Under the pieces are notes generated by a model. It did no database searches and was not told where the DNA came from. It saw only the letters and a program-made list of their open reading frames with translations. A stretch of DNA of 64,000 nucleotides from Solwaraspora sp. WMMD1047 (GTDB lineage: Bacteria > Actinomycetota > Actinomycetes > Mycobacteriales > Micromonosporaceae). Below, in pieces: positions 16,218 through 24,756 of this stretch. Numbering within the stretch: the first letter of the stretch is position 1; every line of letters begins with the position of its first letter. The DNA lies in contig NZ_JARUBL010000001.1 in the NCBI RefSeq assembly GCF_029626155.1, forward strand, positions 7,592,501 to 7,656,500, read 5' to 3'. Position numbers and translations under genes: made by a program.

Positions 16218-17015
16218 GTGGGTCAACCGTCGGACCTCCCCGGGCACCGCGAGTTCACCGGGCGACGCGCCTTCACCGGCCAGGTCGCCGTGGTGACCGG
16301 CGCGGCGGCCGGCATCGGCCTCGCCACCGCGCACGCGTTCGCCGCCCGGGGCGCCGCCGTGGTCTGCCTCGACCGCGACCCCGCCGGGCTGGCCGACGTC
16401 GCCGCCCAGCTCCGCCAGGCCGGCGCCGAGGCGCTCACCATCGAGGTGGACCTGGCCGACCCGGCGGCGATCACGGATGCCGCCGACCGGGCCGCCGACT
16501 GGCGCGGGCGCGTCGACGCGCTCGCCCACGTCGCCGGGGTGAACCTCTACGCCCACGCCGCCGACGTCACCGTCGCCGACTGGGACCGGGTGTTGAACAC
16601 CAACCTGCGGGCGCCGTTCCTGCTCACCCAGGCGCTGCTGCCCGCCCTGCTGCCCGCCCGCGCGGCGGTCGTCGCGGTCTCCTCGGTCGCCGGCACCCAG
16701 GGCTGGCCCTACCTGTCGGCGTACTCGGCGGCGAAGGGCGGGCTGACCGTGCTGATGCGTTCGCTCGCCGTCGAGTACGGGCCGCAGGGGTTGCGGTGCA
16801 ACGTCGTCTGCCCCGGTTCGGTGGCCACCCGGATGGCCACCAGCGGGCCGCCGCTGCCGGGCGCCGACCCCTCGATCCTCAAGCGCGGCCTCGGTCTGAC
16901 CGGCCGCCGGGCACGGCCCGACGAGGTGGCCGACGCCATCTGTTTCCTCGCCTCGGCCGAGGCGTCGTTCATCTCAGGAGCGGTTCTCCCCGTCGACGGC
17001 GGGGCGTTCGCATGA
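16218..17015 (+). CDS. SDR family oxidoreductase
   Basis: This 265-residue classical SDR has a TGAAAGIG cofactor motif, an HVAG motif, catalytic Ser in VSSVAG, and YSAAK. The end ISGAVLPVDGGAFA is typical. It probably interconverts a 3-hydroxyacyl and 3-oxoacyl intermediate, or a related alcohol and ketone. GTG at 16218 was chosen for the AGGGAGG box 6 bases upstream; earlier in-frame codons lie in the promoter region. It starts the plus-strand operon and precedes the CoA-transferase alpha subunit by 28 bp. Confidence 0.92.
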   Translation: MGQPSDLPGHREFTGRRAFTGQVAVVTGAAAGIGLATAHAFAARGAAVVCLDRDPAGLADVAAQLRQAGAEALTIEVDLADPAAITDAADRAADWRGRVDALAHVAGVNLYAHAADVTVADWDRVLNTNLRAPFLLTQALLPALLPARAAVVAVSSVAGTQGWPYLSAYSAAKGGLTVLMRSLAVEYGPQGLRCNVVCPGSVATRMATSGPPLPGADPSILKRGLGLTGRRARPDEVADAICFLASAEASFISGAVLPVDGGAFA

Positions 17016-17043
17016 TCAGCAACCGGAACGGGGAGTCGCCGCG

Positions 17044-17913
17044 ATGACCAAACGCATGTCGGCCGACGAGGTGGCCGCGCAGCTGCGCGACGGCATGACC
17101 GTCGGCATCGGGGGCTGGGGCTCCCGACGTAAGCCGATGTCGCTGGTCCGGGCGATCCTGCGCAGCGACGTCCGGGACCTGACCGTGGTCAGCTACGGCG
17201 GGCCGGACATCGGCCTGCTCTGCCGGGCCGGCAAGGTCCGCAAGCTGATCTACGGCTTCGTCTCGCTCGACTCGGTCCCGCTGGACCCGAACTTCCGAGC
17301 CGCGCGGGAGTCGGGCCAGGTGCAGGTCAACGAGTACGACGAGGGCATGCTGCTCGCCGGGCTGACCGCCGCCGCGCACCGGCTGCCGTTCCAGCCGATC
17401 CGGGCCGGCCTCGGCTCGGACGTGCTGGCGGCCAACCCGCACCTGCGCACCGTCGACTCCCCCTACGACGACGACCGGGTGGTGGCCGTACCGCCGCTGC
17501 GGCTGGACGTCGCGCTGGTGCACCTCAACGCCGCCGACGAGCACGGCAACGGCCAGTACCTCGGCCCGGACCCGTTCTTCGACGACCTCTACTGCATGGC
17601 CGCCGCCCGCAGCTTCGTCAGCTGCGAACGGATCGTCGACACCGCCGAGCTGACCCGGCAGGCGCCGATCCAGTCGCTGCTGGTCAGCCGGATGTACGTG
17701 GCCGGCGTCGTCGAGTCGCCCCGGGGCGCGCACTTCACCAGCTGCGCCCCCGACTACGGCCGGGACGAGGAGTTCCAGCGGCACTACGTCGCCAGCGCCC
17801 AGGATCCCGACCGCTGGCAGGCGTTCCACGACACCTACCTCGCCGGTGACGAGGCCGACTACCAGTCCGCGGTGGACGCGTTCGCCGCCGCCGCGACCCC
17901 CGCCGCGCAGTGA
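17044..17913 (+). CDS. CoA-transferase alpha subunit, IpdA-like
   Basis: This 289-residue protein is a class I CoA-transferase-fold alpha subunit. The MTVGIGGWGSRRKPMSLVRAIL start and SYGGPDIGLLCRAGKV closely resemble IpdA, which with IpdB opens the last ring of steroids as a CoA-thioester hydrolase rather than moving CoA. The context here is not clearly steroid catabolism, so I give no symbol. It is followed directly by the beta subunit, and the two should form a heteromer. No CoA-transfer evidence can be read from sequence. Confidence 0.88.
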   Translation: MTKRMSADEVAAQLRDGMTVGIGGWGSRRKPMSLVRAILRSDVRDLTVVSYGGPDIGLLCRAGKVRKLIYGFVSLDSVPLDPNFRAARESGQVQVNEYDEGMLLAGLTAAAHRLPFQPIRAGLGSDVLAANPHLRTVDSPYDDDRVVAVPPLRLDVALVHLNAADEHGNGQYLGPDPFFDDLYCMAAARSFVSCERIVDTAELTRQAPIQSLLVSRMYVAGVVESPRGAHFTSCAPDYGRDEEFQRHYVASAQDPDRWQAFHDTYLAGDEADYQSAVDAFAAAATPAAQ

Positions 17914-17924
17914 AGGGTGACGAC

Positions 17925-18689
17925 ATGACCGAACCGGCCACGCTCGCGGAGATCTGCGCCACCGCCTGCGCCGACACCTGGGCCGGCTCCGGCGAACTGC
18001 TCGCCGCGCCGATCGGGCTGCTGCCGACCATCGGCGCCCGGCTCGCCAAGCTCACCAGCGCGCCCGAACTGGTCCTCACCGACGGCGAGGTGCTGCTGAT
18101 GGCCGAGCCGCCGCCGCTGGGCCGGACCGGCCTGGACGGCGGCGTGGTGGAGGGCTGGATGCCGTACCGCCGGGTCTTCGACGTGGTGGCGTCCGGGCGC
18201 CGGCAGGTGATGATGGGGGCCAGCCAGCTCGACCGCTACGGCAACCAGAACATCTCCCAGATCGGCGCCGACTGGGACCGCCCGAAGGTCCAGCTCATCG
18301 GGGTACGCGGCGCGCCCGGCAACACCGTCAACCACCGCACCGACTACTGGGTGCCCCGGCACAGCACCCGGGTATTCGTGGCGCAGGTCGACCTCGTCAG
18401 CGGGGTGGGTCACGACCGCGCGCAGGCCGGCGGCCCGGCGACCTCCCGCTTCCACGACGTCCGAACCGTGGTCACCAACCTCGCCGTCCTCGACTTCCAG
18501 ACTCCCGACCACCGGATGCGGCTGCGTTCGGTGCACCCCGGGGTCTCGGTCGAGCAGGTCCAGGCGGCGACCGGCTTCCCGCTGGAGACCGCCGGGGTGA
18601 CCGAGACCCGGCAGCCGAGCGCCGACGAACTGCACCTGCTGCGCACCGTCGTGGACCCGGACAACGTCCGCGACCGCGAACTGACCTGA
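17925..18689 (+). CDS. CoA-transferase beta subunit, IpdB-like
   Basis: This 254-residue subunit pairs with the protein encoded just upstream. It shows the IpdB-like region RQVMMGASQLDRYGNQNISQIG and lacks a clear SENG-type glutamate motif of classical CoA-transferases, consistent with a hydrolase of the IpdAB kind. ATG at 17925 has AAGGGTG 5 bases upstream; a GTG at 17910 overlapping the alpha stop is the alternative. Together with the thiolase and SDRs it suggests hydrolytic opening of a cyclic oxoacyl-CoA followed by beta-oxidation. That assignment is inference from family and context. Confidence 0.87.
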   Translation: MTEPATLAEICATACADTWAGSGELLAAPIGLLPTIGARLAKLTSAPELVLTDGEVLLMAEPPPLGRTGLDGGVVEGWMPYRRVFDVVASGRRQVMMGASQLDRYGNQNISQIGADWDRPKVQLIGVRGAPGNTVNHRTDYWVPRHSTRVFVAQVDLVSGVGHDRAQAGGPATSRFHDVRTVVTNLAVLDFQTPDHRMRLRSVHPGVSVEQVQAATGFPLETAGVTETRQPSADELHLLRTVVDPDNVRDRELT

Positions 18690-18790
18690 CGCGCCGCACT
18701 CGGCACTGTGGTGGGCCGCTCCGCGGTGTGGCGTGCCGCGCCCGGCGGCCAAGGCGCGCCACGGGCGCGGTGGTAAGGCGCGCGTCCGTT

Positions 18791-20020
18791 TCAGCGGCCC
18801 GGCGCCGCCTCGCCGTCCACCGGCCGCAGGCCGAGCCAGCGGACCGAGACCCCGCCGGCCAGCAGGATGGCCCCGGCCACCACCAGCGCAGTGGTGACCC
18901 CGGCGAGGTCGCCGAGGGCGCCCCAGAGCAGCGACCCGAACGCCTGACAGCCCTGGTGCACCAGGAGCACGATGGCCAGCCCGCGGGCGCGTACCCAGGG
19001 CGGCAGCGAGACCTGGGCGATCGCCATCGACATCGACAGCACGGTGATCCAGGCGGCGCCGGCCAGCGTGAGCACGAGCGCGACCACCGGTACGAAGGCC
19101 ACGGTGGCGACCACCAGCAGGCTGCCCCCGTACGCCAGGCTCGATGCCGCCAGTACGGCGTTCGGGCTCAACCGCGCCCGGACCGGCTGCAGGATCACAC
19201 CGCCGACGATCGCACCGATGCCCAGCGACGAGAAGAGCGCACCGAACGCCCCCGAGCCCAGCTTCAGCTCCTCGTGCGCGATCACCGGCAGCAGCGCCCA
19301 GATCAGCGAGGCGGGGAACGTCCAGAGGAAGACCCGCAGCAGCAGCCGGCGCAGCACCGGGGAGCGCCACACGTAGCCGGCGCCGGCCTTGAACGCCGCG
19401 CCGATCGCCTCCCGCACCACCTGCTCCGGCCGGCGGGGCGCGGCCCGCCAGAACGCCGCCCCGGCGACGACGAAGATGACCGCGTTCAGCCAGAATATCC
19501 ACTGTGGCGCGACGATCGACAGCAGCAGGCCGCCGAGCGCCGGGCCGGCGATCCGCCCGGCGTTGAAGGACATGCCGTCCAGGGTCGCCGCGGCCGGCAG
19601 CAGCGTCCGGTCGACGAGTTCGGGGATCATCGACTGCCACGCCACGATGGAGATGGCGCTCGCCGCGCCCATGCCCAGCGTGGCGCCGAGCAGGCCGACC
19701 AGCCCGGTCCCACCCAGCGCGGTGGCCACCCCCAGGGCGAGCGCGAACGCGCCGATGGTCAGCTGCATCGACACCAGCACCCAGCGCCGTTCGATGGCGT
19801 CGGCGAGCACCCCCGCCGGCAGCGCCAGCAGGAAGAACGGCAGCGTCACCGCGGTCTGCACGGCGGCCACGACGGTGCCCGGGTTGCCCGCCGCGGTCAG
19901 CACCCACTGGCCGCTGACGGTGTGGATCCAGATCGCCATGTTGGAGGCCATCTGGGCGGCCCACAGCACCCGGAACGCCGGGACCCGCAGCGGCTGCCAG
20001 AGCGAGACCGCCGCCGTCAC
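18791..20020 (-). CDS. MFS transporter, EntS-like
   Basis: This 409-residue, strongly hydrophobic protein has the major-facilitator pattern of the EntS/DUF894-like group: LWQPLRVPAFRVLWAAQMASNMAIWIHTVSGQWVL at the N-terminus, the DAIERRWVL loop between helices 2 and 3, and about 11-12 membrane segments. GTG at 20020 overlaps the synthetase stop (GTGA), so it is coupled to it. It may export an intermediate or import a substrate in this operon. It converges with the IpdB-like gene across a 101-bp GC-rich gap in which I see only a weak hairpin (18736-18770). Confidence 0.87.
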   Translation of the reverse strand: MTAAVSLWQPLRVPAFRVLWAAQMASNMAIWIHTVSGQWVLTAAGNPGTVVAAVQTAVTLPFFLLALPAGVLADAIERRWVLVSMQLTIGAFALALGVATALGGTGLVGLLGATLGMGAASAISIVAWQSMIPELVDRTLLPAAATLDGMSFNAGRIAGPALGGLLLSIVAPQWIFWLNAVIFVVAGAAFWRAAPRRPEQVVREAIGAAFKAGAGYVWRSPVLRRLLLRVFLWTFPASLIWALLPVIAHEELKLGSGAFGALFSSLGIGAIVGGVILQPVRARLSPNAVLAASSLAYGGSLLVVATVAFVPVVALVLTLAGAAWITVLSMSMAIAQVSLPPWVRARGLAIVLLVHQGCQAFGSLLWGALGDLAGVTTALVVAGAILLAGGVSVRWLGLRPVDGEAAPGR

Positions 20021-21624
20021 GGCTGTCGCGTCCGCCGACGCAGGTCCTCCCGTAGTACGGCCTTGGCCAGCTTGCCGCCGTCCGAGGTGGGCAGCTCGTC
20101 GACGACGATCAGGTGCTCCGGGAACCACTCCCGGCTGACGCCCCGCGAGTCGAGGTGGGCGACGATCTCCGCCAGCGACGGCCCGGCGCCGGATCTGGGC
20201 ACCACGTAGACGCAGACCCGTTCGCCGAAGACCTCGTCCGGCATCGCCACCGCCGCGCAGCGCACGATGTCGGGGTGGCTGCTCACCTCCTCCTCCACCG
20301 CCGCGGCGCTGATGTTCTTGCCGCCGCGGATGATGAAGTCGGAGGTCCGCCCCACCACCTTCAGGTAGTCCTCGTCGTCGATGGTGACCAGGTCACCCAT
20401 GAGCATCCAGCCGTCCTCGGTGTAGAGCTGTTCGTTGGCGGCGGGGTCGTCGTAGTAGCCCAGCGACGACACCACCCCGATGGAGGCCGGCCGGCCGGGG
20501 CCGTCGTGCCGCCCGATCTCCCGCCCGTCGAGGTCGAAGAGGCGGACCTCCGCCTCCGGGATCAGCCGCCCGCCGGTGGTCAGCCGCTTGTGCTCCGGGT
20601 CGCGGACCGTCGTGTAGCTCTGTACGCCGGTCTCGTTCGAGCCGTACATGTTCAGGATGATGGCGCCGGTGCGCCGCTCGAACTCCTGCGCCTTCGGCAG
20701 CGGTACCGCCTCCCCGCCGGTGTACATGATCCGCAGTGCGGTCAGGTCGTAGTCGTCGAACTCGGGGCAGCCCAGCAGCATGACGAACTGGGTGGAGACG
20801 GCCATCAGCACGGTGACCCGCTCCTGCTCCAACATGCGCAGCGTCTCGCGGACGTCGAAGCGGGGCAGCACCACGGTCGGCGCGCCCAGCAGCGTCGGGG
20901 TGAAGTGCGAGGTCCAGAGCCCGAATCCGAACGGCGCCGGTACGACGCTCATGCACACCTCGTCGCCGCCGAGTTCCCCGGCGTCGACGGCGTAGTCGTG
21001 GTAGGCGATCCACCTGCGCTCGTCGTGGGCCACGCACTTGGGCAGGCCGGTGGTGCCGGAGGTGGAGTTGATCAGCGCGAGCTGGTCGGTCGGCCTCCGG
21101 TGCCCGGCGACCCGGGCCCGGGCGGCGGCGAGCACCTCGGGCGGCGCGGCCTCGAAGACCGGGCCGTCGGGGATCGGCACCACGTCGTGCACGTTCACGT
21201 GCCGGGTCAGCGCGGGCAGGTCGGCCCGTAGTTCGTCGAAGAGCCGCCGGGTGTCGGTGTCCCGCATCGTCGGCGCGGTGACCAGCACCTTGGCGCCGCT
21301 CTTGCCGAGCAGGTGGCGCAGCTCGCGGTGGCCGGACCGGGCGCCGATCCCGGTCGCCACCAGTCCGGCCCGGACGCAGGCGCAGAGGGCGACGTGCACC
21401 GCCACACCGTCCGGCAGCCAGATCCCGACCCGGTCGCCGGGTGCCAGCCCGAGATCGAGCAGGTACGCCGCCAGCAGCGTGATGTAGTCGTCGTACGCGG
21501 TCCAGCTCAGCCGCCCGGCCGGCTCGATCATGGCCCAGTCCCGGGGCCTGGTCGACGCGAAGTGGCCGATCGCGTCGTCCAGGGTGTGGAACCGGGGCAC
21601 CGGGTGGGCGGGGGATGTCGTCAT
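20017..21624 (-). CDS. AMP-forming acyl-CoA synthetase
   Basis: This 535-residue ANL-superfamily enzyme activates a carboxylic acid with ATP and CoA. The P-loop-like STSGTTGLPK is at 187-196, NMYGSNETG lies in the middle, and the hinge-side DGWMLMGDLVTIDDEDYLKVVGR follows. The C-terminal domain ends in SDGGKLAKAVLRE, where Lys518 is the expected adenylation lysine. The ATG at 21624 overlaps the thioesterase stop (ATGA). It resembles synthetases for aromatic or cyclic acids, but the substrate pocket cannot be read reliably. It is the likely entry step for the island. Confidence 0.93.
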   Translation of the reverse strand: MTTSPAHPVPRFHTLDDAIGHFASTRPRDWAMIEPAGRLSWTAYDDYITLLAAYLLDLGLAPGDRVGIWLPDGVAVHVALCACVRAGLVATGIGARSGHRELRHLLGKSGAKVLVTAPTMRDTDTRRLFDELRADLPALTRHVNVHDVVPIPDGPVFEAAPPEVLAAARARVAGHRRPTDQLALINSTSGTTGLPKCVAHDERRWIAYHDYAVDAGELGGDEVCMSVVPAPFGFGLWTSHFTPTLLGAPTVVLPRFDVRETLRMLEQERVTVLMAVSTQFVMLLGCPEFDDYDLTALRIMYTGGEAVPLPKAQEFERRTGAIILNMYGSNETGVQSYTTVRDPEHKRLTTGGRLIPEAEVRLFDLDGREIGRHDGPGRPASIGVVSSLGYYDDPAANEQLYTEDGWMLMGDLVTIDDEDYLKVVGRTSDFIIRGGKNISAAAVEEEVSSHPDIVRCAAVAMPDEVFGERVCVYVVPRSGAGPSLAEIVAHLDSRGVSREWFPEHLIVVDELPTSDGGKLAKAVLREDLRRRTRQP

Positions 21625-22043
21625 CGGGCCTCCTGCAACATCGACCGGTAGGCGTCCGGGATCGCTCGTGGTCGCCCGTCCGGGCCGACGCAGACGAGGG
21701 TGAGGGTGGCGCGGGCGACCACGGCCGTCTCGGGCAGCCGGGTCATGGTGAACGCCAGCCGGTACGACGAGGTGCCGACGTGGTCGACCCGCATCGCCAT
21801 CTCGATCTCGTCGTAGACGTGGGTGGGGCCGGTGTAGTCACAGGTGGTGGCGCGGGCCACCGGCGCGGCACCGTACCGTTCGCGCATCCGGTCGAAGCGG
21901 AATCCCTTGTCGTACACCCATTCCACGCTCAGCCGCTCCATCCACGGGAACCAGGCGGCGAAGTAGAGGATGCCGGCGGCGTCGGTGTCGGCGTAGGTGA
22001 GCCGGATCCGGCGGGTCGCGGCCGGGTTCGTCTCAGCGGTCAC
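21621..22043 (-). CDS. Acyl-CoA thioesterase, hotdog (4-HBT) family
   Basis: This 140-residue hotdog-fold protein carries the 4-hydroxybenzoyl-CoA thioesterase signature YADTDAAGILYFAAWFPWMER at about 17-37, with the catalytic Asp at about 21. It hydrolyses acyl-CoA or aroyl-CoA. GTG at 22043 lies inside the end of the preceding gene (11-bp overlap) and the stop overlaps the synthetase start. Having a synthetase and a thioesterase side by side suggests control of a dead-end CoA ester or release of a product. Confidence 0.9.
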   Translation of the reverse strand: MTAETNPAATRRIRLTYADTDAAGILYFAAWFPWMERLSVEWVYDKGFRFDRMRERYGAAPVARATTCDYTGPTHVYDEIEMAMRVDHVGTSSYRLAFTMTRLPETAVVARATLTLVCVGPDGRPRAIPDAYRSMLQEAR

Positions 22044-22863
22044 CGGTGTCCCCCTGCTCCGGTGCCGGGCCGGACGCTGCCGCGTCGGTGTCGGCCAGCA
22101 GCTCGATCGGGTCGCGTCCGTCGACGTAGCCGAGGAACGGCGGGTAGACGCCGTACCCGATCTCGCGCTGGAGTTGCTCGGGCAGCTGGCGGGCGACCGG
22201 CGGGGGTACCGCGAGGGTGAGGTTCTCCTGCGGTCGGAGCCAGGCGGCGCCGTACTCCATCACGACGCCGAGCCGCGGCGCGGCGCTGCGGTTGGCGCCG
22301 CCGCCGTGCACCGCGCTGCCCAGGAAGACGCAGATGGAGCCCTTCGGCATCACCGCCGCCACGGTCTCCTCGGGCCGCGCCCCCGACAGGTCGGGCCACC
22401 GGTGGCTGCCCGGGATGATGCGGGTGGCGCCGTTGACCTCGGTGAAGTCGTCGAGCGCCCACATCACGTTGACGACCAGTTCCCCGGCCGCCCCGCGCGG
22501 CACCGGATAGCTGGCCTCGTCGCGGTGCAACGCCTGGGCGGCCTCGCCGGGGCCGATCGAGATGACCACCGGCGCGCTGAGCAGGTGGTGGGTCAGGATG
22601 GCGTCCAGCACCGGCAGGACGAGTGGATGGATGGCCAGGTCGTCCAGCGCCCGGGTCTTGGCCAGCACGGCGAAGACCCGCCGGGTCCGGCGGCCGAGGA
22701 ACGAGTTGGTCCCGGTCCCGGTCTCGGCCAGCAGCGGATCCAGCGCGGACCGGACGGTCGCCACCTCGTCCGGGGTCAGCACGCCGGTGACGATCGCGCA
22801 GCCGTCGGCCGCCACCTGCGCGGCCACCTCGGCGCTGTCGACCGGGTACGCGAGTTGTCTCAT
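22033..22863 (-). CDS. Phytanoyl-CoA dioxygenase family protein
   Basis: This 276-residue protein is an Fe(II)/2-oxoglutarate oxygenase of the PhyH family. The metal ligands appear as HRD in ALHRDEASYP and the distal His in GSAVHGGGANRS, within a jelly-roll of normal length. The N-terminal DGCAIVTGVLTPDEV is also typical. Such enzymes hydroxylate acyl chains or small molecules. ATG at 22863 is preceded by GAGGAGAGG. It follows the unknown EthD-like protein gene by 10 bp and lies in one operon with an LLM oxidoreductase, thioesterase and synthetase. Confidence 0.9.
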   Translation of the reverse strand: MRQLAYPVDSAEVAAQVAADGCAIVTGVLTPDEVATVRSALDPLLAETGTGTNSFLGRRTRRVFAVLAKTRALDDLAIHPLVLPVLDAILTHHLLSAPVVISIGPGEAAQALHRDEASYPVPRGAAGELVVNVMWALDDFTEVNGATRIIPGSHRWPDLSGARPEETVAAVMPKGSICVFLGSAVHGGGANRSAAPRLGVVMEYGAAWLRPQENLTLAVPPPVARQLPEQLQREIGYGVYPPFLGYVDGRDPIELLADTDAAASGPAPEQGDTGDR

Positions 22864-22873
22864 CGCCCTCTCC

Positions 22874-23656
22874 TCACTCGAACCAGTCCCACTGCCACGG
22901 CTGGATCGCCCGCAGCACACCGTCCATCAAGGACTCTTCGGGGTGCGGGTGTTCCGGGCCCGACTCGGCGTCCACGGCGGCCGTGTGCTCCAGCGGGTCG
23001 CCGTCCAGGTAGGCCAGCAGCACGCGGTAGCCGCCCGGCTCGGCGGCACCCTCGTCGAAGGTGGTGCTGCCCGGTGGCCCGGCGCCGGCCCGGTCGAGGG
23101 TGGTGCTCTGGCTGGCGAACGTCCAGACGCCCGCGACCGTCGGCCGGGTCAGCAGGTGCGGGATCTGGACCCGGTCCTGCCAGTCGAAGAGGTCGTGCGC
23201 TTCCGGGCCGTGCGGTTCGGCCAGCCGGGTGACGGTGACCGCGATCCCCCGGTTCGGCCGGAACGGCAGCGCGTCGGCCGACACCCGGACCCGTGGGCTG
23301 ACGTACCCCTTGACCGGGGTGAAGGTGCCCATCAGCAGCCGGCGGGCGATCCGGGTGTCGATCCGGCGGCCCCACTGGTACGACCGTTCGGCCAGCGCCT
23401 GCCAGTCCCGCAGGGACTCCTCGACCGGGTCGGCGAACCAGTACATGTTCAGGTAGTGCAGGTCGCGCAGCGCGGGGGCCGGTGCCGGACCGGCCGCGGC
23501 GCAGTCGGGTGAGCGGACCCACCGCTCGCCCCAGCGCACCGCCGGCAGCGCCAGGTTCTCCGGCCGGTGGTCGAGCTGGTGCCAGGCGTTGTACTCGTGG
23601 TGGTCGGCCGGGTCGGGCACCTCGGTGAAGGAGAAGAAGACCTTGTTCGCGAGCAT
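22874..23656 (-). CDS. Uncharacterised EthD/Dabb-like protein
   Basis: This 260-residue protein has no clear named family that I recognise. Near the N-terminus VFFSFTEVPDPADHHEYNAWHQLDHRPENLALP resembles the EthD/Dabb ferredoxin-like pattern with its WHxxxH segment. The length would allow two such halves; the second half contains DLFDWQDRVQIPHLLTRPTVAGVWTF. There is no signal peptide. It sits 3 bp after the LLM gene and 10 bp before the dioxygenase gene, so it is co-transcribed. A product-binding or isomerase role is only a guess. Confidence 0.75.
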   Translation of the reverse strand: MLANKVFFSFTEVPDPADHHEYNAWHQLDHRPENLALPAVRWGERWVRSPDCAAAGPAPAPALRDLHYLNMYWFADPVEESLRDWQALAERSYQWGRRIDTRIARRLLMGTFTPVKGYVSPRVRVSADALPFRPNRGIAVTVTRLAEPHGPEAHDLFDWQDRVQIPHLLTRPTVAGVWTFASQSTTLDRAGAGPPGSTTFDEGAAEPGGYRVLLAYLDGDPLEHTAAVDAESGPEHPHPEESLMDGVLRAIQPWQWDWFE

Positions 23657-23659
23657 CGG

Positions 23660-24646
23660 TCAGCTCACTCCGGCCCGGTCCGCGCCGCCCAGCGCCGGGC
23701 GGACCACCCCGAGCAGCAGGTCGAGGTGCTCCTCGACAAGGTCGTCGGGCATGCCCGCCACGCTGCCCCAGCAGTAGACGTGCCGGGCGGGTAGGCCGGC
23801 CAGCTGGGCCCGGATCGCCCGGATCGCGTCGTCGGGCGTGCGTACGGTGATCCCCGGCAGCTGACCCCCGGACCGGACGGTGGCCCGCAGGTCGTCGACG
23901 GTGAGGGCCGGAATCTGACGGCCCTCGGCGCGCGCCTTGCCCTGCCGGTAGCTGTTGGCCTGGTGGGCGACGTAGGGCAGCAGCCGGTCGGTGGTCCGCT
24001 CCGGGTCGGCCGCGACGATGACGTCGAGCAGACCGCCCATCCGCGCCCGCGCCGGGTCGTGCCCACCGTCGGCCAGACCCGTCTGGTACGGCTCCAGCAG
24101 GGCGCCGTCGAGTGCCAACAGCCCGACCCCGAGGCGGCCGGCCCGGCGGGCGCCGCGCGGCCCCTGGTAGCCGAGCCAGAGCGGTACCGGCTGCTGGACG
24201 GCGGGCGGGCGGACGGTCTCCCGCAGCAGCCGCTCGACCTCGACGAGGGTGTGGTCGGTGCGGCGGAACCGGCGGTCGAAGTCGATGTCGAAGGCGGCGT
24301 ACTCGGCACGGGACCAGCCGGCGCCGAAGCCGAGTTCCAGCCGTCCGGCGGAGAGCACGTCGACCAGCGCGGCCTGTTCGGCGATGTGCAGCGGGTGGCG
24401 CAGGGCGCCGAGGAGGATGCCGGTGCCGATCCGGATCCGGCTGGTCCGGGTGGCGAGCGCCGCCGCGAGGGTCAGCGGCTGCGGCAGGTAGCCGTCCTCG
24501 AAGAGGTGGTGTTCGGTGAGCCAGACCGAGCCGGCCCCGCGCCGTTCGGCCTCCCGTACCAGTTCGATCGTCCGGTCGTAATGCTCTGACCAGGGCCGAC
24601 GCCAGTCGGCCGGGTTGCGCAGGTCGAGGAGGATCCCAACGTCCAC
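23660..24646 (-). CDS. LLM-class flavin-dependent oxidoreductase
   Basis: This 328-residue luciferase-like enzyme starts DVGILLDLRNPADWRRPW and has GSVWLTEHHLFEDGYLPQPLTLAAALATRT, SRIRIGTGILLGALRHPLHIAEQAALVDVLSAGRLELGFGAGW, typical of bacterial LLM monooxygenases. It likely uses reduced FMN or F420. GTG at 24646 follows GAGGAGG by 5 bases. It is the first gene of a six-gene run ending with the MFS transporter. It differs from the LLM enzyme at 6178-7065, so the island has two oxidoreductases of this fold. Confidence 0.91.
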   Translation of the reverse strand: MDVGILLDLRNPADWRRPWSEHYDRTIELVREAERRGAGSVWLTEHHLFEDGYLPQPLTLAAALATRTSRIRIGTGILLGALRHPLHIAEQAALVDVLSAGRLELGFGAGWSRAEYAAFDIDFDRRFRRTDHTLVEVERLLRETVRPPAVQQPVPLWLGYQGPRGARRAGRLGVGLLALDGALLEPYQTGLADGGHDPARARMGGLLDVIVAADPERTTDRLLPYVAHQANSYRQGKARAEGRQIPALTVDDLRATVRSGGQLPGITVRTPDDAIRAIRAQLAGLPARHVYCWGSVAGMPDDLVEEHLDLLLGVVRPALGGADRAGVS

Positions 24647-24667
24647 CTGGCCTCCTCGGGGTTGAAC

Positions 24668-24690
24668 TTCTCAATCTTTATAACATAAGA
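24668..24690 (-). promoter_or_regulatory. AT-rich promoter patch before the second LLM operon
   Basis: On the minus strand the sequence includes GTTATAAAGATTGAG with a TATAAA core, 22 bp or more upstream of the GTG start. The core matches the patch at 11421-11440 closely, which suggests shared control or the same sigma factor. Confidence 0.4.
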
Positions 24691-24705
24691 ACGACCCGTA
24701 ACGGG

Positions 24706-24742
24706 GCGTGGCCCCGGCGGGAGGTACCCGCCGGGGCCACGC
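24706..24742. terminator. Perfect 16-bp stem hairpin after the GH43 gene
   Basis: Arms at 24706-24721 and 24727-24742 are perfect 16-bp complements with a 5-base loop. It begins 15 bp past the GH43 stop on the minus strand. There is no T tract, as is common in high-GC actinomycetes. Confidence 0.8.
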
Positions 24743-24756
24743 GAACCGGTTGCTGG

